34,494 bases of DNA from JBFXJF01 sp050175155 (GCA_050175155.1 JBFXJF010000024.1:1-34494), one strand, 5' to 3'. Shown: positions 1 to 7,895, counted from the stretch's first letter. Made by a program: numbers and translations. Notes: a model not told the origin generated them from the sequence alone.

Positions 1-199
1 ATTATTATTAAATTCAACAGTTTGCCATCTTTTGAACAACTCAAGTCTTTCATCTTTACTATATGCTTGTACTATAGTAGTGTTACAATATCATAACATA
101 AGTCATTACTTATTTCGACAATCCATCTTAACATTAGAATACAATAAAGAATAAAAATCTAAACTCCCATCAGTCAAGTAAATTTCCCTAGATATCAAA
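1..199. other. Left-edge segment with a possible gene tail
   Basis: No complete gene is visible. On the minus strand a frame of about 30 codons is open from position 90 to the window edge and reads like protein (it contains SKDERLELFKRWQTVE), but it follows a stop at 91-93 and has no start codon. It could be a decayed gene continuing to the left. I do not recognise the family. Confidence 0.25.
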
Positions 200-1330
200 T
201 TACAATGAATCCCTTTTATTTTCTTCATCAAACAGAAATCTATGTTCCAACCTCAACCTATCCCTTACTTCTATAAATTCCTTCTGTACAGCTTCTCCGA
301 TTGGCACCCCTTTATCCTTACGATCCAACCAAGTTAAGTATTCTTTCTCCCCAGCTGTATATATTCTTTCTTCTCCTGGTGCTATTTTAGATGAACGTAA
401 CTGCCTCAATATATCTCCGGCAGTCTTTTTAAACTCATCTGAGCCAACAAAAGCATCTGTATCTATTGCGATAAAGAAATGACCTAAATGATATGGAACC
501 TTTTCACCATGATCACCAATACCACTAAGCATCTTTAAATAGCTTCCTGCTTGTAATGCAGCAGATAGAATTTCTACAACAGTAGCATAACCATACCCTT
601 TATATCCACCCATTTCTTCACCTATTCCACCTAATGGAGCAAGTGCTGCATTTCCTTTTGTAAGATCAATTAATATTTGTTCGCTATCAGTCATTGCTTT
701 ACCATCTATTCCAATAACCATTCCTTCAGGTATATCTTTACCCATCCTTGCAAAATATTCTATCTTGCCTCTTTGTGTTATACTTGTTGCACAATCTAAA
801 ACAAATGGAAATTCTTCATCAGTAGGTATTCCAAATGTTAATGGATTTGTTCCTAACATATTTTCAACTCCAAAAGTTGGTGCAATTGATGGTCTTGCAT
901 TTGTACCTGTAATTCCTATCATATTTTGTTTAGTAGCCATGGTAGCAAAATATCCAGCAATTCCGTAATGTGTAGAATTACGAGCTGCAACCATTCCCAT
1001 ACCAAACTTTTTAGCTTTTTCAATTGCCATTTCCATAGATTTATAAGCAACAATCATTCCCATTCCATCATGGCCATCTACCACTGCGGTTGTAGGAGTT
1101 TCTTTAATAACTTCAAATTTTGTTACGGGTTTTTGAATTCCCGCCATAATTCGATCAATATATATTGATTTAAAACGATTGCAACCATGACTTTCAATTC
1201 CTCTTCTGTCACTTTCCATTAATATATCAGCACATATTTCTGCATCTTTTTCAGGGACTCCTACTTTTATAAAAGCACATTTCATGAAATCCCCAATCAA
1301 ATCCCATGATACATACGACCTATTTTCCAT
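200..1330 (-). CDS. Ldh_2-family malate/L-lactate-type dehydrogenase
   Basis: A 376-aa protein of the type-2 malate/L-lactate dehydrogenase family, which are NAD(P)H-dependent 2-oxoacid reductases unrelated to classical LDH. Visible family features are the N-terminal helical start, GHDGMGM, the NSTHYGIAG segment carrying the expected catalytic His, then NARPSIAP and GTNPLTFGIP of the nucleotide-binding part. Length fits the family (about 350-370 aa). The ATG at 1330 follows a strong GGGGGAG ribosome site. The gene lies directly downstream of a sugar-aminotransferase stub (1349-1528), so it may have belonged to a surface-sugar or other anabolic operon rather than central lactate metabolism. 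The substrate cannot be told from sequence. It appears intact. Confidence 0.85.
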   Translation of the reverse strand: MENRSYVSWDLIGDFMKCAFIKVGVPEKDAEICADILMESDRRGIESHGCNRFKSIYIDRIMAGIQKPVTKFEVIKETPTTAVVDGHDGMGMIVAYKSMEMAIEKAKKFGMGMVAARNSTHYGIAGYFATMATKQNMIGITGTNARPSIAPTFGVENMLGTNPLTFGIPTDEEFPFVLDCATSITQRGKIEYFARMGKDIPEGMVIGIDGKAMTDSEQILIDLTKGNAALAPLGGIGEEMGGYKGYGYATVVEILSAALQAGSYLKMLSGIGDHGEKVPYHLGHFFIAIDTDAFVGSDEFKKTAGDILRQLRSSKIAPGEERIYTAGEKEYLTWLDRKDKGVPIGEAVQKEFIEVRDRLRLEHRFLFDEENKRDSL

Positions 1331-1348
1331 AACTCCCCCACAAAAATA

Positions 1349-1528
1349 TTATTTAATATATTTTTTAATTAGATTACAAACTTCATCTATTTCATTTTCA
1401 TTTAAGTAAGGATGCATAGGTAAAGATAAAACTGTATCACATAAATTATTAGTAACTGTAAAATCATCATATTGAACTAAACCAGAAAATGCACCTTGTA
1501 TATGCATTGGCTTTACATAATAAATCAT
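1349..1528 (-). pseudogene. 3' stub of a DegT/DnrJ/EryC1 aminotransferase
   Basis: A 59-codon frame ending in a motif typical of the C-terminus of DegT/DnrJ/EryC1/StrS PLP-dependent sugar aminotransferases: VLSLPMHPYLNENEIDEV, preceded by YYVKPMHIQGAF. About 300 N-terminal residues, including the PLP lysine, are absent. The stub begins at an ATG overlapping the stop of the PIN toxin gene by 4 nt (ATGA), so insertion or rearrangement of the toxin-antitoxin pair replaced the 5' end. It may be translated as a passenger but cannot be an active enzyme. Identification is by motif; the exact sugar substrate is unknown. Confidence 0.7.
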
Positions 1529-1932
1529 ACTTGTGTATTATATTTTCCCGCAAATTCACTTGGAGTCAATATCTCGGGTTTTTCTATCTCTATATCTGAA
1601 AAATCCTTATCTCCTGTAATTAATATATCCACATCTTCAATAATTGCTGTGTATAACACTGGATAATCCATTTTATCCCTTATATCAAATAAGTTTTCGT
1701 CCATGACTTCGGGAGTATAAACTAACTCATAAGGTAATACAGTTAAAAATTCATCAAGTGCAACTAGCTTGTCCTGGAACCTTTTCGAAACAACCCTTTT
1801 CAGTTCATCAACTACAAAGGATGATAGAACAAGTCTATGCTCAAGTAAAATCGTTTCAATAACTTTATTCATAACCTTGCTTTTAAATATGAAAGCAGAA
1901 ATTAATACATTTGTATCTAGCATTATTCTCAT
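1525..1932 (-). CDS. PIN-domain toxin (VapC-like RNase)
   Basis: A 135-aa PIN-domain protein of the putative toxin-antitoxin PIN family, expected to be a metal-dependent RNase. It begins MRIMLDTNVLISAF, with the first catalytic Asp at residue 6. Further acidic positions are visible in SSFVVDELKR, in the central DIRDKMDYPVLYTA segment and in ITGDKDF near residue 106, matching the four-acid PIN site. Start ATG at 1932 overlaps the antitoxin stop by 4 nt (ATGA), so the two are translationally coupled. It looks complete and active. The antitoxin is AbrB-like rather than the more common RHH or Phd type. Confidence 0.85.
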   Translation of the reverse strand: MRIMLDTNVLISAFIFKSKVMNKVIETILLEHRLVLSSFVVDELKRVVSKRFQDKLVALDEFLTVLPYELVYTPEVMDENLFDIRDKMDYPVLYTAIIEDVDILITGDKDFSDIEIEKPEILTPSEFAGKYNTQV

Positions 1933-2204
1933 TTGCTGTTACCATGATTTTCTTGATGAGCTTCTCTTCTAATTTCTTTAACTAAATTTACAACATCCTC
2001 TTCTGTTTCTAAACCTAATCTTTCTGCTTCACCTTCAAAAGATGCTTGAATTTTTTGTAGGGCCAACATAGCTGAATTGACAACAATTATATTTCCGTCC
2101 TTTTCGATAAATACTAACTTATCACCTTCTTTAAGGTTAAGCTTTTTCCTTATATTTATAGGAATTGTTACTTGCCCTTTAGACATTACTTTTGCTAATT
2201 CCAT
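1929..2204 (-). CDS. AbrB/MazE/SpoVT-type antitoxin
   Basis: A 91-aa protein with a swapped-hairpin AbrB DNA-binding domain at residues 1-45: MELAKVMSKGQVTIPINIRK is the characteristic opening, followed by LKEGDKLVFIEKDGNIIV. The C-terminal half is acidic and helical, as expected for the toxin-neutralising part. It is the first gene of a two-gene operon with the PIN toxin. The start is fixed by a consensus AGGAGGTG ribosome site just upstream. It probably represses its own promoter at 2242-2270, whose -35 region carries an inverted repeat. Confidence 0.85.
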   Translation of the reverse strand: MELAKVMSKGQVTIPINIRKKLNLKEGDKLVFIEKDGNIIVVNSAMLALQKIQASFEGEAERLGLETEEDVVNLVKEIRREAHQENHGNSK

Positions 2205-2241
2205 TATAGCACCTCCTACTTCCCCTACTTTACTTACTTTT

Positions 2242-2270
2242 ATTATATGATTTTATTGATTTTTTATCAA
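2242..2270 (-). promoter_or_regulatory. Toxin-antitoxin promoter with overlapping inverted repeat
   Basis: On the minus strand TTGATA, a 17-nt spacer and TATAAT form a near-consensus sigma-A promoter 38 nt upstream of the antitoxin start. A perfect inverted repeat, TTGAT-N5-ATCAA (2256-2270), overlaps the -35 box and is a plausible operator for autoregulation by the AbrB-like protein; that role is inferred. Confidence 0.7.
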
Positions 2271-2387
2271 CCATTTTAGGATATTTTAATATAAATTTTT
2301 TCTTTTATTTCTTTAATATTAACTGTCTTCAGAAAAGAACAGTAAATTTATAAATTTCTAATTTTTTACCCCTATATCACTTTATTC

Positions 2388-2677
2388 AAAAAGTATATTC
2401 AAAACGAATATCTATTTTGAATAGAGCATTTTTCAAATGATTTGTCAAGACTTCTTTGTAAACTCAATTTCGAAATTCACATACTGACCGCCCGTATCAT
2501 CAAGGGTGATTAAGCTAAAGGAAGAGCCAAATATCAATGTCGTTTCTGTATTTTTATCTTACAATAAACAATCAAACAAGTATTTTGCAAATTTCAATAT
2601 AATCCCAATAACTTCTGTTCCATCGACAACTCAAACAGGTTTATGAATAATAGCAACTATTACATAGGTTAACACAA
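2388..2677. repeat. Duplicated segment, copy A (matches 28208-28500)
   Basis: About 290 bp that is nearly identical, with a few substitutions and small indels, to 28208-28500 in the same orientation. In copy C this segment lies downstream of, and includes the last codons of, the SLOG gene. Here the SLOG gene is gone. An inverted repeat (TATTCAAAA ... TTTTGAATA) sits near the left end in both copies. No intact gene is present. Confidence 0.9.
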
Positions 2678-2959
2678 GTACGTTTGGGGATTGAGCTTGG
2701 TGTATCACAAGAAACTATTAGTGGCTATGAAATTGGAAAGGCTACACCTCCAGCTGATATGCTCGTAAAACTTGAAGATATTTTAGATACATCCGTTGAT
2801 TATATATATATACTTGGTAGAACTGATAACAGATATTTAAATAAAATAAATAAATCTGATTTAAGTGATCAGGAACTTGAATTGATATTAATTTTTCGTA
2901 AATTGCCTAAAAATAAAAAAGAACGTGGGATGGGTTTTTTAATTGGATTAGAAGATTAG
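2672..2959 (+). pseudogene. XRE regulator missing its N-terminus
   Basis: Encodes the last about 95 residues of the XRE repressor that is complete at 29117-29437. The first 14 codons, promoter and ribosome site are missing. The break is exact: GGTTAAC (28500 in copy C) is joined to ACAAGTACG (29158), deleting about 657 bp that contained the divergent SLOG gene and the XRE start. Helix 2 and the recognition helix (LGVSQETISGYEIG) remain. A 6-nt insertion within a TA run adds two residues (YIYILGR instead of YILGR), and one Ala codon is Glu. A TTG at 2684 could in principle start translation, but no ribosome site is present, so expression is unlikely. Confidence 0.85.
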
Positions 2960-2985
2960 ATGGTAATATAAAATAAAACCTGTAA

Positions 2986-3273
2986 GCGCTCGATGCACTT
3001 ACAAGATATTCCAGCCTCCAAAAACAAATCAGTAAAAGAAGATGGAGGACAACGGAGCCTCTAGATGATATTTTTCCTCCTGAAAAAACTCAAATGCTAA
3101 CTGAATGTCTTGATGTTTTGATAGAAAACAACTTATTAGATAAGAATACATTTTTAGATGATATAGCCTTATCCAAAACTGATTTATGTGATATTATGGG
3201 TCTTCCACGAAACTATTTTGAAGATAATATTATTAATAAAGATTTCCTTGTGAAAAACAAACCGAAAAACTAA
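2986..3273 (+). pseudogene. C-terminal remnant of an ImmA/IrrE-like protein, copy A
   Basis: An open frame without a start codon, directly behind the XRE fragment. It contains EPLDDIFPPEKTQML, LDVLIENNLL and LCDIMGLPRNYF. This pattern resembles the C-terminal tail of ImmA/IrrE-family metallopeptidases that accompany XRE repressors in Clostridia; the family call is by memory of the pattern. The HExxH protease part is missing in all three copies in this window. The frame ends at a TAA just before a strong terminator, consistent with having been the second gene of an XRE-ImmA operon. Confidence 0.55.
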
Positions 3274-3311
3274 ATAAATCCTCCCATAGAAAAATTAACT
3301 GTGCAGGTTTG

Positions 3312-3340
3312 ACTCCGGATTGCCCCGGAGTATTTTTTAT
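3312..3340 (+). terminator. Rho-independent terminator, copy A
   Basis: Stem ACTCCGG / CCGGAGT with a 6-nt loop (3312-3331) followed by ATTTTTTAT. It closes the XRE/ImmA-like unit on the plus strand. The same hairpin recurs at 24509 and 29790. Confidence 0.8.
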
Positions 3341-3555
3341 AAAAATAAGCGTTTCCACAATTTATGAAATCCTCACCGCTTTTTCGAAAACTTCCCAAAC
3401 ACAGATGGCTATTTTTCATTAATAGTAAACTTTTTCGAATACTTTGATACTGCAAAGTTATCATTATATGCTTGCTTTTTCCAATCAGGCCATCAGTAAC
3501 TCAGTCTCCTGTCACCGATAACTTTGAAATTTCAGCTCTACAACCCTCACAGTCA
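3341..3555. other. Conserved noncoding spacer of the duplicated module, copy A
   Basis: About 215 bp between the terminator and the convergent fic 3' end, nearly identical at 24538-24752 and 29819-30033. A 64-codon minus-strand frame runs through the spacer and the terminator hairpin in all three copies, but it has no ribosome site and is best treated as noncoding. A REP-like repeat lies inside it (3494-3525). Confidence 0.6.
3494..3525. repeat. REP-like repeat (CTGTCACCG core)
   Basis: A 32-bp unit with core CTCCTGTCACCGATAACTTT. Identical copies occur at 24691 and 29972 (inside the duplicated module) and, independently of the module, at 8434-8465. Its occurrence at an unrelated junction marks it as a dispersed element. 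Confidence 0.7.
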
Positions 3556-3979
3556 TTACCTCATTATGTCTAACAAATCATAAAATCTATATGTTTTATT
3601 TCTCTTTTTATCATCAGGATAAATTTTGCCAGATTTAATTAGTTTATCTACGTTATTTCTTACAGTATTGTAACTTATGCCTAATTTCTTTTGAATTGAT
3701 GAAATATCAAAAACAGGAGATTTAAAAATATATTTAACCAAATCAGTCCTTACTTTATATTTTTCTGAAGTTTTTAGCATCTCCTCATATAACTTTTCAA
3801 TCCTTTCGAGCTTATTTATATAATGATCTGCTTGTAATATGGAACAACTTAAAAAGAATTTAATCCATTCCACCCAATTAGGATTTTCATTTCTTAAATT
3901 GTTAAGTAAATTATAATATTTATATTTATTTCTTTCTAACTCTTGACTTATATAAAAGGTTGGTTTATTAATAACTTCT
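3556..3979 (-). pseudogene. fic 3' fragment, copy A
   Basis: Carries the C-terminal about 140 codons of the Fic protein that is complete at 24753-25832: the helical region after the catalytic loop and the C-terminal winged-helix segment (KKLGISYNTVRNNVDKL). The catalytic HPFLDGNGRMGR motif is absent. At 3979/3980 fic sequence stops and a REP-like sequence begins. The frame remains open through that junction up to 4023, giving a chimeric ORF with an artificial N-terminus. No AMP-transfer activity is possible; the winged helix could still bind DNA if expressed. Confidence 0.85.
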
Positions 3980-4022
3980 CCATCAGCCATGCCACTGATG
4001 CTGTTTTTAAGTGACAAGCCCA
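3980..4022. repeat. REP-like junction sequence between fic fragment and MNT
   Basis: Contains CAGCCATGCCACTGATGCTG and AAGTGACAAGCC. A diverged version with the same position next to MNT lies at 30735-30775. It forms the breakpoint at which the 5' two-thirds of fic were lost. Confidence 0.5.
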
Positions 4023-4023
4023 A

Positions 4024-4350
4024 CTATGCGGGTATTGGTAATTCTATGCCAGTTTTAATTATCTCACTAACAATGCCAACCGGTTGATTATAATCATCTA
4101 ATGTAAATGGCTGTGGCTCAAGATCTATATCATAATCCATAGCATTCAATAACAAAAAGTAAATTCCATCTACTCTATTCATATTTTTAAAATAATCAGA
4201 AAAAATTGCTATATCTACATCGCTATATTTATGCGGATTTCCATTAGCATAAGATCCAAATATAATTACTTTTTCAACAGGAATTTCTTTACTTAATTTC
4301 ATAACATAATCTTCAATTATTTTTTGTATTGACTCAGGGATTCTATCCAT
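4024..4350 (-). CDS. MNT-domain nucleotidyltransferase (MntA-like antitoxin)
   Basis: A 108-aa minimal nucleotidyltransferase. The signature GSYANG...SDVDIAIF (residues about 31-50) gives the GSx10DxD active site, and LEPQPF near residue 80 is in the region of the third acidic position. MNT proteins of HEPN/MNT pairs typically AMPylate and neutralise the HEPN RNase. The start ATG at 4350 follows AGGAGG. The partner HEPN gene lies immediately upstream (4369-4569) but is truncated, so this MNT looks like an orphaned antitoxin. A frameshifted copy is at 30776-31101. This is the only intact MNT in the window. Confidence 0.85.
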   Translation of the reverse strand: MDRIPESIQKIIEDYVMKLSKEIPVEKVIIFGSYANGNPHKYSDVDIAIFSDYFKNMNRVDGIYFLLLNAMDYDIDLEPQPFTLDDYNQPVGIVSEIIKTGIELPIPA

Positions 4351-4368
4351 TTAAAAACCTCCTCTGTA

Positions 4369-4569
4369 TTATCCAACACAAATATTATGTATTCTTGGTG
4401 CTTCTTGGTCTGTATATAATGTATAGATTCCTTTAGTTAGTTTCTCTATCGATTGTTGGCACATAAATGCCACATACATATATCTACCACCGTCCATAAT
4501 AACCCTTGCAGATTCCAAATCATATGTAGCTGCTTCTAACCAATATTCATATTTTTCTATAGCATCCAT
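4369..4569 (-). pseudogene. HEPN-domain toxin, C-terminally truncated
   Basis: A 66-aa frame encoding only the first half of a HEPN protein: DAIEKYEYWLEAATYDLESA and MCQQSIEKLTKGIY are typical opening helices. It stops just after RIHNI, before the helix expected to carry the RNase R-x4-6-H motif; full family members are about 120-130 aa. The ATG at 4569 is preferred over the upstream GTG (4578) because it sits about 10 nt from AGGA. The truncated 3' end runs straight into the MNT ribosome site, so the deletion removed the HEPN C-terminus but kept the operon. Without the catalytic helix it is unlikely to be toxic. Confidence 0.75.
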
Positions 4570-4762
4570 ACAAATCACATCCTTTTATTAATATTATACC
4601 CGTTTATTTATAAAAATCTACCATTTTTTGATATCCACTAAATAGTAAGTTTAAGCATTTATAAAAGAGAGCCAATAAAACTTTTTATGCAAAAACATCG
4701 TTTTGTGCGTTTGCATGCTCAGTCATCTTTGAAATAAATTATGCATTTAGCTAATAATATAT

Positions 4763-5146
4763 TTATGTAATTATCCCATACTTCGGTAATAATTCATTTT
4801 TCACATAAAACTTATGTAATGTTAATGCATCGTGAAAATGCTTCCAATCAGATGTTTGAAAATTTTCTTTTTTATCATATATTTTTAAATCTTTATCTAT
4901 AACCTCTACTGCTTCATAAAACCACTCTCTATCATTATATTTAACATTAGACTTAAATCCAAAAAAACCTTCACTAATCTTTTGTTGCCAAATCAATTCT
5001 CTTCTTTCTACTGTATCTATTATAGAAAAAATTTCAATAAATTTATCTTTTATTTCATCCCATTTAGCTGACTTGTTTTCATATAAATCTATATGGCTTC
5101 TAATTTGATTGTTTAAAAATAAAAAAATATGAAAAAGCGCATCCAT
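4763..5146 (-). CDS. Uncharacterised 127-aa protein downstream of DUF4276
   Basis: No family is recognised. The protein is mostly helical and charged, with aromatic-rich segments (FHIFLFLNNQIRSHIDLY; EWFYEAVEVIDKDLKIYD; WKHFHDALTLHKFYVKN). The reading frame is open without interruption from the TAA of the DUF4276 gene (5255-5257) to this stop. The upstream 36 codons also look protein-like (YPDEPYLSWKYNKDCSEEG) but contain no good start, and the ATG at 5146 has only a weak ribosome site. It may therefore be the tail of a larger gene whose 5' end was lost, or a third component of the AAA-DUF4276 operon. It sits in the right order and strand for either. Confidence 0.5.
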   Translation of the reverse strand: MDALFHIFLFLNNQIRSHIDLYENKSAKWDEIKDKFIEIFSIIDTVERRELIWQQKISEGFFGFKSNVKYNDREWFYEAVEVIDKDLKIYDKKENFQTSDWKHFHDALTLHKFYVKNELLPKYGIIT

Positions 5147-5254
5147 AAACCTATTTAAATTATTTATTTCAAGACAACCCTCTTCACTACAGTCCTTATT
5201 ATATTTCCAGCTTAAGTATGGCTCATCAGGATATGTATTACTGATTGTAACAAA

Positions 5255-5908
5255 TTATAGTTCAAACTTCTTTATTTTTTCAATCCAATCAGCAAAATGC
5301 TTACATTCAGCAACTAATTTATCAATACCTATTTCTTTGGAAACGATTGTACCATTTCTTATTTTAGAATAGTTAGGTATTAATTTTTCTAAACGTTTTG
5401 ATGGTGCAGTCTCTATGGAATTGTTTATATGCTCAGGTGAATCGTATGAATCTCTAATAGCTTGTATGCTATTTGCAGTGATAGGATCAGTTATTAACTT
5501 AAATGCTTGTGGTGAAGAAAAAAGCAATCCTTCAAACTCATGAAGCATTAATCCAAAAAAACAATTCGAGTGATTAATATCTTGGGTAATTTTATTTTCT
5601 ATATACTCAATCTGTTTATATATGTCTATATCTTTATGCATAATTTCAGGTGTATTTTCCGGCATTCCATAGTAATCAAACATTGTTGTAATTATTTCAT
5701 TTTTATGCTGCTTACATAAAATTTTCAGTTCAGTTTTAATTTTATTATAATCAGTTACCCCACCCTTATATTTTTGAGATATAGTTCTTTTTGTTGTACA
5801 TATAATCGGTCTTATATAAATATCAATGTTTAGAAAATAGGGATATATAACTTCTCTGATAAAGGACTCTTCTGTTTGTCCCTCACACAAAATATATACA
5901 TTTTTCAT
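5255..5908 (-). CDS. DUF4276 family protein (TOPRIM-like effector candidate)
   Basis: A 217-aa DUF4276 protein. Visible marks are YILCEGQTEESFI (residues 5-17), resembling TOPRIM motif 1 with Glu9, and TTMFDYYGMP (residues 74-83), resembling the Asp motif; then HEFEGLLF and IRNGT. Its ATG overlaps the ATPase stop by 4 nt (ATGA). An OLD/RecF-like ATPase paired with a TOPRIM-like protein is the layout of known anti-phage modules such as PARIS (AriA/AriB) and RloA/RloB-like pairs, so a nuclease-effector role is a reasonable inference. The TOPRIM relationship is inferred from motifs. Confidence 0.75.
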   Translation of the reverse strand: MKNVYILCEGQTEESFIREVIYPYFLNIDIYIRPIICTTKRTISQKYKGGVTDYNKIKTELKILCKQHKNEIITTMFDYYGMPENTPEIMHKDIDIYKQIEYIENKITQDINHSNCFFGLMLHEFEGLLFSSPQAFKLITDPITANSIQAIRDSYDSPEHINNSIETAPSKRLEKLIPNYSKIRNGTIVSKEIGIDKLVAECKHFADWIEKIKKFEL

Positions 5909-7008
5909 TTTGAGAGTCTACCTCCCAATACATTCTTTTTCCACAAATCGCCTAATGCATAGTCATACTCCACCCACTCTTTTAACTCTTCCTCACTTAG
6001 ACGTTTAAATATTGAACCAGCTTCATCTCTGTCAACAACAATTATATCTTCAACATCAAATTCATTAAGAAGCTCTACGGACTGCGTTGAAATAATTATT
6101 TGTTTTTCATCAGATAATTGTCTGACCATTTCAGAAAATATAGTTATAGCGTATGGATGAAGTCCAAGTTCCGGCTCATCAACTATTATAGTTTCAGGCT
6201 GCAGCTCATGAGGTTGCAACAATAAAGTTGCAAGACAAATAAATCTCAAAGTACCATCAGATAATTGAGAAGCATTAAATATATCTTCGCATCCTATTTG
6301 CTTCCATCTAAGAATTATTAATTCATTGTTGCCTTCATTCGGCTCCAATTCAAAGTTATCAAAATAAGGTGCTATTAACCGTATGGTTTTAACAATTTCA
6401 TCATAGGAATTTATATAATAATTTTTTAATCTGTACAAAAACGCTCCAAGATTTGAAGCATCAAAGAGCAATGCCTTATTATTAGAAATATTATGTTCCT
6501 GTTTTACCTTTGCACTTTTCCCGGTATCATGAAAATGATATACTCTCCAATTTTGTTTTTCTAATATCGGAACAACATACTCTTGAAGTCTATTTCCTGT
6601 TCCTGTTTCCCACATTGACTCACTATGTCCGCTACTTACATAACTCTGAGTGTCAAACGTTCCATAATAGCCAAAGTATTCTTTTTTAAAAATCAATCTA
6701 TTATCTTCAGTAGGTACAAGTATGAATCCATAGGAATTGTTCCCAAAAAAAACTTCAAATTCTATTTCTTCTGTTGCTTTTCTGCCATTAAAAAACAAGG
6801 AGTTAATACCACTTTGCGCAGCTGTTAATTGCAAGTTTTTTAGTAAAATGTTTTGAAGAAGAGCAAATGCAGAAATAAAGTTAGATTTACCTGCACCATT
6901 ACTTCCGATTAATACATTAATTTTACTAAATTTAACCTCACATTCCTTAATTGATTTAAATCCTCTGATACGAATTTTGCTTAACTGACCTCGACTTAAT
7001 CTTGGCAT
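5905..7008 (-). CDS. AAA ATPase (RecF/OLD-like) partner of DUF4276
   Basis: A 367-aa P-loop ATPase with RIRGFKSIKE at the N-terminus, Walker A GSNGAGKS at residues 35-42, an ABC-type signature region (ASQLSDGTLRFICLATLLL), Walker B with IIVDEPELGLHP, and a downstream QIIISTQSVELLN switch. It is a soluble SMC/RecF-like ATPase, expected to sense an invasion cue and control its partner. It is the first gene of the operon; the start ATG at 7008 follows AAGGATG. Domain architecture matches the AAA_21/AAA_15 group. No lesion is visible. Confidence 0.85.
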   Translation of the reverse strand: MPRLSRGQLSKIRIRGFKSIKECEVKFSKINVLIGSNGAGKSNFISAFALLQNILLKNLQLTAAQSGINSLFFNGRKATEEIEFEVFFGNNSYGFILVPTEDNRLIFKKEYFGYYGTFDTQSYVSSGHSESMWETGTGNRLQEYVVPILEKQNWRVYHFHDTGKSAKVKQEHNISNNKALLFDASNLGAFLYRLKNYYINSYDEIVKTIRLIAPYFDNFELEPNEGNNELIILRWKQIGCEDIFNASQLSDGTLRFICLATLLLQPHELQPETIIVDEPELGLHPYAITIFSEMVRQLSDEKQIIISTQSVELLNEFDVEDIIVVDRDEAGSIFKRLSEEELKEWVEYDYALGDLWKKNVLGGRLSK

Positions 7009-7174
7009 TTTCTACACATCCTTAAACAAAATTTATTTAATAACTTTACAAATATTGTTATTTCACTATATCACAACATAACTTTTCATTCAATATATTT
7101 TCTACTCTTTTAACACGAACCTTTTGTCACTGCCTTTATCCCTTAAAACCTCGGATTACCTGACTAAAATGAAA

Positions 7175-7735
7175 TTACTTTATTGGTTGCATTAACCTTT
7201 CATGCTTTTTTATTTTAAAATCAGAAGAGGTATAATCATTGCACAAGTTTATTATTTGCATCTTCTGCCTTTCTGAATATTCCACAGTGTATCTCGTTCC
7301 ACCGCTGCTCCCGTCATAATAGCATATCAATTTACTGCTGTTATCAACCATATACCTGTTTCTTTCATGATAGCATCCACTCTTATACTGTTTATTTAAA
7401 ATAATTACATCATCACATTTGGACAAAATTTCAAAATATTTATCCCTTTCCTGCTCCTTCCAACGAGCTGCTTGATCTTCAAAGGGCACTACGGCAATAA
7501 GATTAATAACAGGATCTTCAATTCGAATTATTTGTTTACGTTTTAATACCTGCTCAGCACAAATTAAATCAAATCCATAACATGCACCAAACATAAATGT
7601 ACCATAACCTTCAGTTACTGCTTTATTAATTTCATTATACAAACTCTGTATCATAAAATTGAATTTATCTTTTCTTTTAGGCAGCTTTTCAGTTCTGTGT
7701 CCGCTAAAGCATATAGTTTTATTTCTTTCTATCAT
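7175..7735 (-). CDS. SLOG-family protein (DUF1273-like), copy 1
   Basis: A 186-aa Rossmann-like SLOG protein (YpsA/DUF1273 type). SLOG proteins are thought to bind nucleotide-derived ligands. Motifs are KTICFSGHRTEKLPKR at the N-terminus, FMFGACYGFDLICAEQVL (the glycine-rich loop region), LIAVVPFEDQAARWKEQERD, and a terminal YYDGSSGGTRYTVEYS. The chosen ATG at 7735 follows GGGGGAG; a longer frame to 7855 runs through the promoter and is rejected. It is divergent from an XRE gene (7896) and has a perfect sigma-A promoter between two operator-like sites. A paralogue with the same arrangement is at 28459-28986. Confidence 0.8.
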   Translation of the reverse strand: MIERNKTICFSGHRTEKLPKRKDKFNFMIQSLYNEINKAVTEGYGTFMFGACYGFDLICAEQVLKRKQIIRIEDPVINLIAVVPFEDQAARWKEQERDKYFEILSKCDDVIILNKQYKSGCYHERNRYMVDNSSKLICYYDGSSGGTRYTVEYSERQKMQIINLCNDYTSSDFKIKKHERLMQPIK

Positions 7736-7780
7736 AATCTCTCCCCCACATTTATTCATATTAAAATATCCAAGAATTTT

Positions 7781-7842
7781 TAACGCTTTATCGTTAATAA
7801 TTATAATATCTTCAAATGTCTTTGTCAACGATTTATCGGTAA
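7781..7842 (-). promoter_or_regulatory. SLOG-1 promoter bracketed by two operator-like repeats
   Basis: On the minus strand TTGACA (7823-7828), a 17-nt spacer and TATAAT (7800-7805) form a perfect sigma-A promoter. Two 17-bp near-identical sites lie at 7781-7797 and 7826-7842, consensus AACGNTTTATCGNTAA, 45 bp apart. One overlaps the -35, the other sits just after the -10 at the transcript start. This is the layout expected for repression, most likely by the XRE protein encoded divergently at 7896. Confidence 0.75.
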
Positions 7843-7895
7843 TTATTTTGTCCATAATTTGTTATACTTTTTATAAAGATAAAGAGGTATGAGCT

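Noticed and set aside
2980..3003. Small riboswitch-like hairpin (TGTAAG ... CTTACA) after XRE
   Set aside because: The stem is only 6 bp, has no conserved core, and lies in a decayed gene junction.
3270..3464. 64-codon minus-strand frame repeated three times (also 24467-24661 and 29748-29942)
   Set aside because: It runs through the terminator hairpin of the opposite strand, has no ribosome site, and its conservation is explained by duplication of the whole segment.
7736..7855. 40-residue N-terminal extension of the SLOG-1 protein
   Set aside because: It would read through the promoter and operator sites; the paralogue starts at the equivalent internal ATG behind GGGGGAG.
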